From assembly GCF_020497125.1 (NCBI RefSeq), contig NC_059079.1, positions 7,905,053 through 7,969,052 of the forward strand: DNA of 64,000 nt, written 5' to 3'. The notes below the pieces were generated by a model, which did not search any database, had not been told where the DNA came from, and worked only from the letters and a program-made list of their open reading frames with translations. How positions within the stretch are numbered: the first letter of the stretch is position 1; each line of letters opens with the position of its first letter. The position numbers were made by a program, and so were the translations under genes. Below, piece after piece: positions 44,921 through 56,275 of this stretch. The stretch comes from Mauremys mutica (taxonomy: Eukaryota; Chordata; Testudines; Geoemydidae).

Positions 44921-46148
44921 AAAATCAAGGCAGAGTTACCAGCAGGGCTGTCTCTGAGGCCCTCAGGGATAGCTCTGGAGGTGGCCATCCTATTACAAGG
45001 AACTACAGTAAATGGTTAAATACCCTTGGATTGTATTATGCCAAACTCACTGTAGCTATGGCAGAGTGTGTGTGTACGCACGCGTAAGTCTCAGAGAGAG
45101 AGAGACAGAGAGAGAGAGCGAGCGAGCGCTAAAACTGCTTCACTTATTCCCATGTCATTCGCCCCTACATACAGAGTGAACTTTTTCAAAGGAAACAGCT
45201 TATCTTCCAGACTGCAGAAGAAGAAAAATCCTCCTAAATTGCAATATTTAAAAAGCGGCTTTATGTTGTTATGGCAGCTAATTTTCCTTAAATGATTTAA
45301 GGAAATGAATACATGTAAAGGGGCTGCACCAAGCTGTTACAGGATAGCAACATTAAGCTGGACTTCCTTCGCTTTAAACAATCCAATCTCTTATGGGCAG
45401 TTCCCCATGACCGATCTTGGAAGTGGCACATTTTTATGCTTGAGAGCGCGTGGGGTGGGAGGGATTAGGGTAGTTTTCCAATGCATTTTGCATTTTATTT
45501 CAGTTCATTTTCTTCTGTTTTTTGTTTTGTTGTATTGAGAAGGAGAGGAAGCAGGAGGGTTAACGCTATCTTACATGTTAATTCCCAGATCAGTTACCAT
45601 TTGACAAGAATAGGGAAGAGACACGGATCTGTTTTGTCTTTCTGTCCATCTGGGTATCCAGACATTTAACATGTGCTCCTTACCATAGCACCTGAGAGTG
45701 AAATTTACACCTGGGCAATACTTAAGACTAAGCGATTCAGAAGCTTTGTGCTGGACGTCTGCCTAGGGAGGGCATCGGCCTGAATGTGTACCAATAAAAT
45801 TAATCAATGCTATAGCGGAAAGGCCCATGTGTGGTCTCATTTCCTCCCTCTGAGGCAACTGGCAACTCTTCCCTCCTTCTCTTCTTCCCGGCCCCTTGCT
45901 TATTGTCAGCTCATGCAAATATTGAACTGGCTCAGAGGGACTAGCGGTAAAGCTCTCGCCCAGGAAAAGAGCAGTCCCATAGCATATCATTTAGTGCTAG
46001 AAGACAGTTTGGCTCTGAGAGCTGCTGCTGCTGCTGAGCATTGGCAGCCCCGAATGAAGTCAGAACTCCTCAGGGTGAGGCCCAAGCTAAAGAAATATTT
46101 TTATCCAAAGGCAATTTCATTTTACTGCTACTGACCTCCGCTAGTAAC
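44921..46148. other. Intronic stretch with a (GA)n tract
   Basis: 45085-45130 is (GA)n with CGAGCGAGCG interruptions. No exon or interspersed repeat recognised. The 116-codon plus frame at 45784-46134 is unsupported. Confidence 0.45.
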
Positions 46149-46160
46149 ACAACTGATACG

Positions 46161-46262
46161 CAGCAAAGAATCCTGTGGCACCTTATAGACTAACAGACGT
46201 GCCACAGGATTCTTTGCTGCTTTTACAGAACCAGACTAACACGGCTACCCCTCTGATACTTG
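46161..46262 (-). repeat. Fold-back copy of the SINE-like repeat, 12-bp TSD
   Basis: Read on the minus strand, it starts AGTATCAGAGGGGTAGCCGT and goes forward through GCAGCAAAGAATCCTGTGGC. After a short loop containing TCTGTTAGTCTATAAG it returns as the inverse of that segment, giving arms of about 22 bases with no mismatch. ACAACTGATACG is duplicated at 46149-46160 and 46263-46274. Same architecture as the 24273 copy, at an unrelated site. Confidence 0.88.
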
Positions 46263-46274
46263 ACAACTGATACG

Positions 46275-47623
46275 GATACCATCTAGTGAGCTCTCTCCAC
46301 ACGGCTTCCCCGTTAGACTCAAGGACCTCTTTATCCCTGGGAGAAACAGTCTTCTCTGATGATGCAGCTTGCAAGCCCTCTGCACCAGGTTGGAAGAGAG
46401 TCTGGTTGCTCTTTGGGGTGGAAAAAGAGAGGGAGAATAGACCCTGCCTGGCCAGCTTCTTCCTTTACTATTATTCTTTTTGATTTGTGCTGCTGCAGCA
46501 GCTAGGAGCCTCCCATCACAGTCTAGAACCTGGCTGTGCTAGGTTTGCACAAACACAGAATTCAAAGGTGGAGCCCGCCTCAAAAAGCTCACAATTTAAA
46601 TAAGTTCTTCTTGCAGTGGAATTCCACTCCAGAGTACTTACCTTACCCTGAAGCCACTCCTCTACGGACGTTGTTGTTATAGGCTATTTTGGGCATGGGG
46701 TGCACTGGCAAGCCATGGGGTTAGAGGGAGAAGCTAGCACTAGGACTAACTACCCAGGAGTAGCAGTGCCTCTGTCTCGTGAGGTGCCAAGCCATGCCAT
46801 TGTACACACACACACACACACAAAGAAAAACCTCAGTTTATGTGAAAGAAACACACCTAATCAGCAAAATGGAAAGCATAATTATCAAATTAATATCAGG
46901 AATTCCACACAGCAAAACAACGTCTATAAAATCCCCTCATATTTCCCAGAGAGTGCCTAGAATCATTTCTTTTTTCCCCGACCCCGTCTCCATCTTTGTT
47001 CGGTGGTTTTTCCTCAGGTTGCGTGTTCAATAATCCTTCTCCACTTGGATGTCAAACATTCAATAACTGTCTGCCTTCCTCCTCCTCCTCTTCCCCACAT
47101 TCCCTGCAATGCATCTCCTCTGATTAGCAGAGATTTCACTTCACAAACATCTCAGCTTCTCTGACCGAGTCTGTGTGTGTGTTTATGGAATATTTACAAA
47201 TATTATTTCCCTCCTGCCCATACGCTACATAGCAACGCCTACCAGACCTCTGGATTAACATCAGTACCACTTGGTAATTCAATTTCAGGGGCCTGCTGTT
47301 TTGAATCCAGCTCAAGACATTAAGAGAGCTGCTCAATTGAATATGGGCCCTGCGTTTAGCACTATTCCATATATAATCTGTGCTGAACTTATTTTCACTT
47401 GCTCTCTCCACTCGAACGTTCCCGATGACAAACAACACTTAAAATGTTCCCTGATGACATGCAGCAGAGGTGGTGTTTGCTTGGTTCCCTCTTTGAAGGT
47501 TTGCCACAGGATCTGTCCAAGTCAGAATTGCCAGCTGCCTGCAGCAGCCTGCAGGCTCTGCCTATGCAATGCAATGCTGTACCTTGGGGAAGATGCTTTT
47601 CCAGTGTAAATGTCCCCACTCAC
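46275..47623. other. Intronic stretch downstream of the AGBL4 exon
   Basis: Contains a MIR/L2-like tail at 46495-46600, an (AC)n run at about 46803-46822, and otherwise unassigned sequence. The next AGBL4 coding segment is not here. Confidence 0.5.
46495..46600 (-). repeat. MIR/L2-like repeat tail
   Basis: CAGCTAGGAGCCTCCCATCA, GGCTGTGCTAGGTTTGCACA and CCTCAAAAAGCTCACAATTT are the reverse of the family seen at 2935 and 30375. Confidence 0.6.
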
Positions 47624-47735
47624 CGGATTGTTGTACATCTGAACGATGAGCTGTTTTACTCCATGCAGCGTGGGATGAGCCCAGGGAGACGGATCCACCC
47701 AGTGCCGGTTTAAATCAAACCCCATCAAGGAGCAC
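47624..47735 (-). CDS. AGBL4: AGBL4 (cytosolic carboxypeptidase 6) internal coding exon
   Basis: A 112-bp internal exon read on the minus strand. It is preceded by a T-rich tract ending in TTTGTACAG and followed by the strong donor CCG|GTGAGT. One base completes a split codon, then 37 full codons follow, starting CSLMGFDLNRHW and ending HGVKQLIVQMYNNP; the donor lies between codons. I recognise this as the M14-type carboxypeptidase domain of CCP6/AGBL4; the related CCP1, 2, 3 and 5 differ after the DLNR or NR motif. The Asn-Arg pair corresponds to the residues that bind the substrate C-terminal carboxylate in M14 peptidases. The zinc ligands (HxxE and a later His) would lie in flanking exons that I do not see. 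The family enzyme is cytosolic and shortens polyglutamate side chains and tails on tubulin and other proteins. There is no stop or frameshift, so the exon looks functional. Paralogue choice rests on recalled family sequence. Confidence 0.93.
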
Positions 47736-47738
47736 CTG

Positions 47739-49292
47739 TACAAACACACAAAATAGCCATCAGTATGGTCTTCAACTTATACCCATGTCAGACAGAATTA
47801 GGTGGAAGTCCTGCTGGTTGGTACACAGCCCCTCACAAAAAACAAGGCAAGGTCTCTCCAGAGCAGTAGGAGAGATCAAGCAGTGACCTGTCATGACCTG
47901 GTTGGCAGGATTTCTGTAGCAGCACCTTTGGTGACTCACATTTAAGCTTCTTACCCTTCATATCATTGTTCCCTCAACCTCCGTTTCAGCCAGCTTTGTC
48001 CTTTTCCACTTCACCTCCCCAGTGTGACCAATGACCGTCTCAACAGTCCATTCGCCCACCCAACCCATGACTGTCTGCCCACGTTCTTCCATGAACCAGC
48101 TATGTCTTCAAGGTTGCGCCTAAGCTGACCCACCATGCTCCTAAGTCCATCCTCAGTGAAGCCCTTGTTCAGGAAAGTCCTTAAGCACATGGAAGTCAAT
48201 GGACATTAAGAGGGTGCTTGAGTGCTTCATGGAATAGGGATGGACGAAAAGAAAGCCCAACCCTATTTACTTTATCATGCCATGAACTAGCCCTTACTGA
48301 GCAGATCAACTATGTAATCTTATTAATGTGAGATCATATATGCTACTTCTGACTCCTTTTCTCTCCCTGCTGACTCGTATTCCTCTTGGTACTTCGTGGT
48401 CTAATTTCGAGTCTGATACTGTCCCCCTTACTCAGGTTGAGTTATATCTTCCTCTCAAAAAGTCCCTCTACAGTCATCCAGACTACTGGCAGAGTGAGGT
48501 ACTTCTGAACACAAGGAGGGGACGCAGAATGAGCCCCACAGGTTGTAAACTCTTCAGGGCAGGGATCACGTCTGCTGTCCACTTCAGGTGTCATCTACTC
48601 CACTTTTGGGCATCAAGTGCAACAAATAATTGTCCCCTTGTCAGAGCAAGATCTGACCAGGGGATATGGTTCAGCAATGCAGGAATCACACTGATCGTCA
48701 ACAGAAACAATAACAGACAACCCCAGGCAAAGATACAATTTTTCCGATATATAAAACTAAACAATACCATCAAACTTGCTACTAAGCCCTAAAGCTTCTT
48801 GAGACGTAAAGAGCTTTCGTTGATCCCCAAACTATTGTGTGAAGGCCTGTGCTATCTTAATCTTTTAAATACACCTATGCAAACAATAGAGATTTGCTCT
48901 AGTAATGTCGTTTAACAAAAATCTTAAGAATCTAGGAGTTACGACTTTACATGTAATAGGCAAAAATGAAAGGAAAATACCCAACATCCTAAATGCTGAG
49001 CCAAAGCACAGGCTTGGCTAGAAACACAAAATGCACAACTTAGAAGAGTAAAGTGTGGGGTTGAAACTACAAAATTAAATTAGAACACTGGAACTGGTCA
49101 GAAACTTTCCAACAGAACAGAGTTCTTCAAGAATGTATCGATTCTGTCAAAATTTATGACAGACCAGGCAAGCAGCCAATCAATTGGCAGGTGGGATCTC
49201 CTGGCTCCAGCTTCCCACCTCTCAGGCACTCCATCAGGGCAGGGCTTGTGGGAAGGCAGCAGAATGATTGCTCCCAGGTGGTCACCTGGGAA
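47739..49292. other. Intronic stretch upstream of the AGBL4 exon
   Basis: The acceptor tract of the exon lies at its left edge. GGTTGTAAACTCTTCAGGGC and AGGGATCACGTCTG at 48540-48575 match the start of the MIR/L2-like tail family. The 154-codon plus frame at 48328-48792 covers this repeat and is not a gene. Confidence 0.5.
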
Positions 49293-49300
49293 GTCAGGAG

Positions 49301-49589
49301 CAGGGCCGGCTCCAGGGTTTCTGCCGCCCCAAGCAGCAAAAAAAAAAAAAAGCCAATCAGCGGCTCTCCGATGGCAACTCAATCGGCAGCCCCATTCTTT
49401 GGCGGAAGTTCGGTGGCGGGTCCTTCACTCCCTCTCTTCCTCGACGGCAGCTCAAAGAGGAAGAGAGGGACTGAGGGACCTGCTGCCGAAGACCTGGACG
49501 GGCTGCCCCAATAGCGGACAGAGTGCCGCCCCATTGTATTAGCCGCTCCAAACACCTGCTTCCTTAGCTGGTGCCTGGAGCCAGCCCTG
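49301..49589. mobile_element. hAT MITE with exact 8-bp TSD GTCAGGAG
   Basis: The 289-bp element begins CAGGGCCGGCTCCAGGGTTT and ends GGTGCCTGGAGCCAGCCCTG. GTCAGGAG is repeated at 49293-49300 and 49590-49597. It shares terminal words (CCGCCCCAAGCAGC and GCCGCCCC) with the 42647 element, but the interior differs and it has an A-run of about 14 near the left end. Confidence 0.94.
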
Positions 49590-49597
49590 GTCAGGAG

Positions 49598-50866
49598 GCC
49601 AGTTCCCCTGGTTACTCAGGAAGTCAGGTAGCTGGTTCCCCGCCTGGCCAGTTCCCCAGGCTGCCCACCTAAAGGTCAGGTGGATGGCTGGGCAACCTGA
49701 CCATTTTGTCACCTTGGCAGCCGGGGAGCCAGGCAGCCTGCTCTTCTGCAAAACAAAACACATTTGTTTCATTTCACATGGAACAAAAAAAAAAAAAAAA
49801 AAGAAAAATCTTTGATTTTTTTGCAGAACAGAAAACCCCATTCCTGCTCAGCTCCTTTCACAATGCCTGCTTCTGACCTCACTGGCACTGGTATAAATCA
49901 GGAGTATCGCCACTGAAAAGTAAATGGTGTAGGACTGGTAAGAGCTCAGAATCATGCTAACCGCCTTTTCGTTTTGCAAACTTAGAAACCTTCATGCTCA
50001 CAATGAATTTTCTTGCTGTTTGGCAAACCACGCTACGACACAGCATGCTGACTCCACAGGACGTCTTTTGTAGGAGCTCAGTGCCAGAAATCATACCTCC
50101 CGCATGACTAGACCAGCTCATTTACATTTAAACATATTTTAAAGTAGTAACATCACAGAAAACAAACATTTTTTTATTCCACCCTGTTCATTTTCCGTGG
50201 TCATCTGACCAGGCTATAGAGCACAAAAAACCCCAAACAACAAAGTGCAAACAGGAACTGCAAATTGGTGTTTGCTCAGCATTTGTTAGTTACATAACTC
50301 ATCCAACCAGGGAACAGAAACAATTATGCATAATTTCTGTAACTAAACAACACAGGGCAAATTTCCTATGAATCATTCTTTATGATGAATTTCAGGATCT
50401 ATATTATGCAACAAATAAATGTGAGAATTTTGCACCAACATTTCAGAAACAAAAACTAGAAGCAAATGTTGACAAGTTATTCAGTTGGGATGATCCTCCC
50501 AACATTACTTAATATGATTCCAGACTAATTTCTGAATATCATTTAGTCAGTCTATGATATCGCTGTATCTCACCTCTATTGAAGCAACAGTTAATTTACT
50601 CTTTGATATGGGCATTAGTATGTCTTTCCAGTTTTGTAGCAGTGTTCAGTTTTCTTTTTACTTTTTTTCAAATCTTTTTTTCTTATTTACCTACAGACTA
50701 ATTTGCATTCATAGTGTTTTCTTTATTCGTCTCTTGCACACTTGTGCCATCTCCACGGAAACAAAGTTGTTTTCCTTGGCACTTCAGATTTGATTATTGA
50801 TCTTATTTCCCTGCAATGGGAAAAAGAACTGCGTTCCACTGCACCATACCGTACTTTGAAGATTTA
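49598..50866. other. Intronic stretch with a long A-run
   Basis: About 18 consecutive A bases at 49785-49803. Otherwise AT-rich and unassigned. Confidence 0.45.
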
Positions 50867-50986
50867 GGGCCAGATATTTCATCCTTTACTCACACTGGTG
50901 AGTACTATGATGAGTGCCATTGGGTTCAGTGCCAACTACTCATGTGAGTCCTCACCAGTGTCACATAGAGCTCCACAATCTGGCCC
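50867..50986. mobile_element. Hairpin MITE with GGGCCAGAT/ATCTGGCCC ends
   Basis: A 120-bp unit. GGGCCAGATATTTCATCC faces CTCCACAATCTGGCCC, and ACTCACACTGGTGAG faces CTCACCAGTGTCAC near the middle. The neighbours TTA and ATA hint at a TA-rich 3-bp target. Same group as 32632. Confidence 0.75.
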
Positions 50987-53559
50987 ATAAAGATTGCAAG
51001 ATGGTGGGTGGTATATTATACAGCAGTGGTGTGTTTATATTGTACAGGAAATAAACTAAAACATTCAGTACAAAACCAACCCTAAAGAGAGAAGGAAACT
51101 GAGAAAAGCGGAGGGAGAAAAGTTACATTTGAAGATGAGCTTTGAAATGAGACCTGGGGCGGAGCAATACAGAAGGATACACCAGATTGAGAGAGCTGCC
51201 TCGCATTCAAAAAACAGGGAGGCTGCAGGAAGGATGGAAAATTCAGGTAAGTGAAGGGAGAGGTGAAGGAAGTAGAGAGAAACAAGCTCTATGAGAGGGG
51301 TTGGAGCAAACCAATGAAAGATTTTAAAAACAAAGTGGGTAATTTTGAACTAGAGACTGAAATGGATTGGGCTGTTGGTGCAGGTGATTCAGAATTAAGG
51401 TGGAGGTGGTTGCATGTTTTGGTGTGTATAAAGGAGGAAAGCAGCATTCTGTCTTTGCCACCGGATCCTGCTGATCATTCACAATGGGAAATCCCAACCT
51501 CCTTTTATGACACCACTTTCACCTCCATGGAAACCAACCATTATGTCTTTATGAACTTTCTGAGCAATCAGCAATTACTGTTGATCATCCATATTAACAT
51601 AATTTAAAAACATTCAAATGTCGGACACTTGCAAATTCAAACTGTGTTGGCTTAGGCTACACTGGACACTGTACATTTCTGTTCCATGACTGGATGAGCA
51701 CAACTCTTAGAATCAGGTTTCTGCTGCAGATACTTGGGCTTATGAATTAGAAATTGAGTTCCATTAAGATTCTCCAATATTCACCTGAAATTCGCTATTT
51801 TGGCAAACATTTCTGCTACTAAACCACCATAAAGAGGTGCAAATCCAATCAAAGCAAATTAGTTCCAATACTGAAATGGAAACTAACTGAAAATGTTTGC
51901 AGTTCCCATCTCTCTCTACTTCCAGAGGTTACCAGCCCACCTCGACAAAAGCAAAGAAGCTCAAACTAGCATCTAAACTGCTAGGAGGTTTCTGTTCAGA
52001 TCACTGCCCAACATTCTGAGATTCACCCAACACTGGTTTGAAATACCCCTTGCCCAGGTGCTTTAGCAAACCGCTTCTAGTTTCTTGCTAGAATTGAGAA
52101 GGGTTTAGTGATGTGGCCAATGCTGGGCCATAAAAATGTTAAGGCTGCTTATGTTTCTTTCAGGTTGTGCCTTTCCTTTCAAGAACCTCCAAGTTACAGA
52201 AATCTCCAGGACCTCCGACTTTCCCTTTGCTTTGATTCTTCCTTTCCCCACACTACATTTTCCTTCCCTGCACCTACTACGCTCCTGAGTCTCTTGCTAA
52301 CAGACCTTTTTCGACAAGGTGAGATATGGCGAATAATGGAGTAAAGAAATCCTTTTTCATGGGATATGATTTATTACAAAGAGAACCATACACACTTCCC
52401 TTCGGCTTTGTTGGTTCATTGGATCAGTACTGGGTGAATCTGCACACAAAGCCTGTAAGTTCAAATCCGCAAATGGCACTATGGGTCAGGGTTAGGATCG
52501 GAAATTGAAAAGGGGTAGGAGGCAGGGGAGGAGATGCATCACACTTTTGTCCAGGCATATGCAATAAAAAGAGTTGAGACAGAGGGTAATTGGTCTCTAT
52601 TGTTGCTCATCTTCGAGGCAAGTGTCATAGGAACTGCTGGGAGACTGCAGTCTGCAATAGTCACTGTGCACTACAAGAGAGTGAATTCAAGGAAAAGAAA
52701 TTGAATACTTGCTTCTTATAATGAAAATAATATTTTAAACCTGTTAGACTCGTGACATTTTACAAATCAAATTTTCACCTGCCATCCCTGGAGAAGCTGG
52801 AGTCTTCAGTAGTGTGCATTTCACCATTTGGGTCCTTGGAGGGTTGTGATTTATGCATTTGCCCATTATTCATAAAAGGGGATTCATTCAAGCCGACATG
52901 TTTTAAAGCAATCAGGTAGTGAGACAGCTATGGTTTCAGCTACAGCCATGGAAGGGTGAGTTTTGTTTTTGTTTTTTTGGCAACATTTTGCATGTGTAAT
53001 TTACAAGCCTGGAAACCCTCACAAAAGGCTATAATATCACCACTGCAGTGTATACGCCTGCCAGAACACAAGTGGACACGCAGAGCAGCATTAGCTCCCA
53101 AAGGCCACATGGTGGAGTAGATGTTTGCAGAATGAGCTTTGCACTGTGCAGAGACATAGTTTTAAATAGTACATGATGGTTAGAGATCTGTTTCGCTATT
53201 TTCTATGTAAACAGTGTTAAATAAGAATAAACACAAAGGGATATTTTCTTCTTCTGACAAACACATGCATTTCCCATAGCTGGTAATAGGCATCACAGAC
53301 ACGTGCACCCAGGAGAAAACGGGCAGAATTCCCCGCTCCAATCTGCAAAGCACATCTCCGTTCAGCGATTCCACTCTCCCTACGCACACTGAGTTCTCAG
53401 TGATGTCAATAGGATTTCTGTGCATGCAGCAAAAGCAGAATATTGACAGCAAGGTCCATTACAAGGACAGGAAAATCTTTCCCCGTGATTTTATAAAAAA
53501 AATCTGAGAAGTAAGCTGCAAAAGATATGCTAGTCCCCAGGGACAAGTGCAGGATTGCT
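50987..53559. other. Intronic stretch with no recognised feature
   Basis: No repeat family or exon recognised over 2.5 kb, which is long for this window. Frames of 60-118 codons lack domains and splice support. Confidence 0.45.
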
Positions 53560-53690
53560 CCTTACAGTTTATTCTCCAGTGCTTTGTCCAGTTGGATTTT
53601 CAATTTTTCAAGTGATGGGGCTTCCTTTGGGAGACTATTGCACAATCCAACAGAACTCACTGCTATGAGGCTTATGTCATGGTTACAGGG
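53560..53690 (-). repeat. CR1 LINE fragment, old
   Basis: CCAGTGCTTTGTCCAGTTGG, TTTCAAGTGATGGGGCTTCC and CCAACAGAACTCACTGCTAT match CR1 in reverse. Diverged. Confidence 0.7.
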
Positions 53691-54127
53691 CTAGCTGACC
53701 TCTGTCCCCCCTTCCAGTCTCTCTGAGGGATTGTCTAAATGAACAATTAGTCTGTGGCAAGCTGTGGTGTGAATGTCCCCCATGCTAGCATGCCATGGTC
53801 CCTGGGCACCCTGCTGGTGCGCATGAACAGTTCATTAGAATGCTTTGATCTAGCCCTCTTTGAATCTGACCAGTTAATGCACGTCAGTAGCGTGCATAGG
53901 AATAATTAGATCATAGCAGGCTAGTGTGTAGAGTCGAGTCACAGCCTGGCTTGCTGCAATTCTAATTGTTCATGTAGAGAAGCCCTGAGTGCACTTCCTC
54001 AGGTATGTGGCCTCATGACTTTACCTTTCCTGGGGTGGCAATCTGCAATTCTCCCACTCTTAGACCGGGTCCTGGGCTACAGTTACAGCTAGAAACTTAA
54101 AAAAACACCACAGTAAGAGAGTCAAAA
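53691..54127. other. Intronic stretch with no recognised feature
   Basis: TGTGGCAAGCTGTGGTGTGA at 53755 and CACAGCCTGGCTTGCTGCAA at 53940 are partly inverse to each other and may mark an old palindromic element. Not bounded. Confidence 0.35.
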
Positions 54128-54230
54128 AAAGAGCAGGAGAACTTGTGGCACCTTAGAGACTAACACATTTATCTGAGCATAAGCTTTCGGGGCTACAGCC
54201 CACTTCATCGGATGCACAGAATGGAACATA
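54128..54230 (+). repeat. SINE-like turtle repeat, 5'-truncated copy
   Basis: AGCAGGAGAACTTGTGGCAC, CTTAGAGACTAACACATTTA and CTACAGCCCACTTCATCGGA. It lacks the GTAGCCGTGTTAGTCTG head present at 416. Its 3' half is that missing from the fold-back copies. Confidence 0.85.
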
Positions 54231-54289
54231 GTAAGAAGAGTATATATACACATACAGAGAAGATGCCATACCAGCTCTAAGAGGCTAAT

Positions 54290-56275
54290 TAATTAAGACG
54301 ACCTGAGCCAAAAAAGTGCTACTGTGGCTAAACAAAGTAAAAGAAGCAGTGAGAGGCAAAAAGGCATCCTTTAAAAAGTGGAAGTTAAATCCTAATGAGG
54401 AAGATAGAAAGGAGCATAAAACTCTGGCAAATGAAGTGTAAAAATATAATTTGAAGAACAGCTAGCCAAAGACTCAAAAAGTAATAGCAATTTTTTTTTA
54501 AGTACATCAGAAGTAGGAAGCCTGCTAAACAACCAGTGGGGCCACTGGATGATCGAGAGGATAAAGGAGCACTCAAGGATGAAAAGGCCATTGCGGAGAA
54601 ACTAAATTAATTCTTTTCATCAGACTTCACAGTTGAGGATAATATTTCCACCTCAAGGTCCCAGAGACAGAGACAAGGTTCTCATCCCGAGGCCAAAAGA
54701 CCAAAAACATCAAGACATTTAATCACGGCCTTGGACAGACCAAGAGACCACTTACACTTGATCTGAGCTCATAGAGCCGAGAAGAGATTCCTAAACCTGA
54801 CCCATTCTTTTTAGGTGACAAATCTGAGGAACTGTCACAGATTGAGGTGTCATTAAAGGAGGTTTTGAAACAAATTCATAAACTAAACAGTAGTAAGTCG
54901 CCAGGACGAGATGGTATTCACTGAAGAGTTCTGAAGGAACTCAAATGTGAAATGGCAGGACTACTAACTGTTGTCTGTAACCTATCATTTCAGACAGCTT
55001 CTGTACCAAGTGACTAGAGAATAGCTAATGTGATGCCAATTTTTAAAAAGGGATCCAGAGGTGACCCCGACAGTTACAGGCCTGTAAGTCTGATCTCAGT
55101 AACCAGGCAAAGTGGTTGAAACTATAGTAAAGAACAAAATTGTCAGACACACAGAGGAACATAATTTGTTGGGGAAGAGTCAACATGCTTTTTGTAAAGG
55201 TAAATCATTCCTCACCAATCTACTAGAATTCTTTGAGGGGGTCAATGAGCATGTGGACAAGGGGGATCCAGTGGCTATAGTGTATTTATATTTTCAGAAA
55301 GCCTTTGACAAGGTCCTTCAGCAAAGCTCTTAAACAAAATAAGCAGTCATGGGATAAGAGGGGCGGTTCTCTCTTGGACTGGTAACTGGTTAAAAGACAG
55401 GAAACAAAGGGTAGGAATAAATGGCCAGTTTTCAGAATGGAGAGAGGTAAATAGTGGTGTCCTCCAGGGGTCTGTACTGGGCCCAGTCCTGTTCAAAATA
55501 TTCATAAATGATCTGGAAAAAGGGGTAAACAGTGAGGTGGCAAAATTTACAGATGATACAAAACTACTCAAGATAGTTGAGCCCTAGGCAGACTGTGAAG
55601 AGCTACCAAAGGATCTCTCAAAACTGGATGACTGGGCAAGAAAATGGCAGATGAAATTCAATGTTGATAAATGCAAAGTGATGCACATTGGAAAACATAA
55701 TCGCAACTATACATATAAAATGATGGGGTTTAAATTAGTTGTTACCACACAAGAAAAAGATCTTGGAATCATTGTGGATAGTTATCTGAAAACATCCACT
55801 CAATGTGCAGTGGCAGTCAAAAAAGCGAACAGAATGTTGGGAAACATTAAGAAAGGGATAGATAATAAGACAGAAAATATCATATATAAATCCATGGTAC
55901 ACCCACATCTTGAATACTGTGTGCAGATGTGGTCGCCCCATCTCAAGGAAGATACATTGAACTTGGAAAAGGTTCAGAAAAAGGCAACAAAAATGATTAG
56001 GGGTATGGAATGGCTACTGTATGAGGAGAGATTAATAAGACTGGGACTTCTCAGCTTGGATAAGAGACTAATAAGGAGAGATATGATAGAGGTCTATAAA
56101 ATCATGACTGGTGTAGAGAAAGTAAATAAGGAAGTGTTATTTACTCCTTCACATAACACAGGAACTAGTGGTCACCCAATGAAATTAATAGGCAGCACGT
56201 TTAAAGCAAACAAAAGGAAGTATGTTTCACACAACACACAGTCAACCTATGGAACTCCTTGCCAGAGGATGTTGT
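54290..56275 (+). pseudogene. CR1 LINE ORF2 relic, main part
   Basis: A 5'-truncated CR1 in forward orientation. The left part encodes frames related to the linker before the RT (AVRGKKASFKKWKLNPNE read through breaks). RT motifs: YLYFQKAFDKV (near 55290-55315), GVLQGSVLGP (near 55453-55482) and FTDD (55546-55557, CR1 normally FADD). The 209-codon frame at 55651-56280 covers the RT C-terminus (MKFNVDKCKVMHIGK, then HPHLEYCVQMWSP). Several stops and frameshifts lie between segments, so it cannot encode a whole enzyme. Interrupted at 56275 by an LTR. Confidence 0.93.

Larger units (their letters stand above)
1..47623 (-). other. AGBL4: AGBL4 intron, downstream side (partial)
   Basis: Everything to the left of the exon at 47624 follows its GTGAGT donor in the sense of the gene. 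It should therefore be intron until the next exon, which I could not find in this window. If no exon was missed, the intron is longer than 47.6 kb, in keeping with the giant introns known for this gene. A gene nested in the intron (BEND5 lies inside AGBL4 in mammals, from general knowledge) was considered, but none of its frames was recognised here. Confidence 0.7.

Noticed and set aside
53281..53330. Plus-strand HPGE-like translation near CACCCAGGAGAA, resembling the zinc-binding motif of the carboxypeptidase
   Set aside because: Wrong strand relative to AGBL4, and the residues around it do not match the domain. Coincidence.
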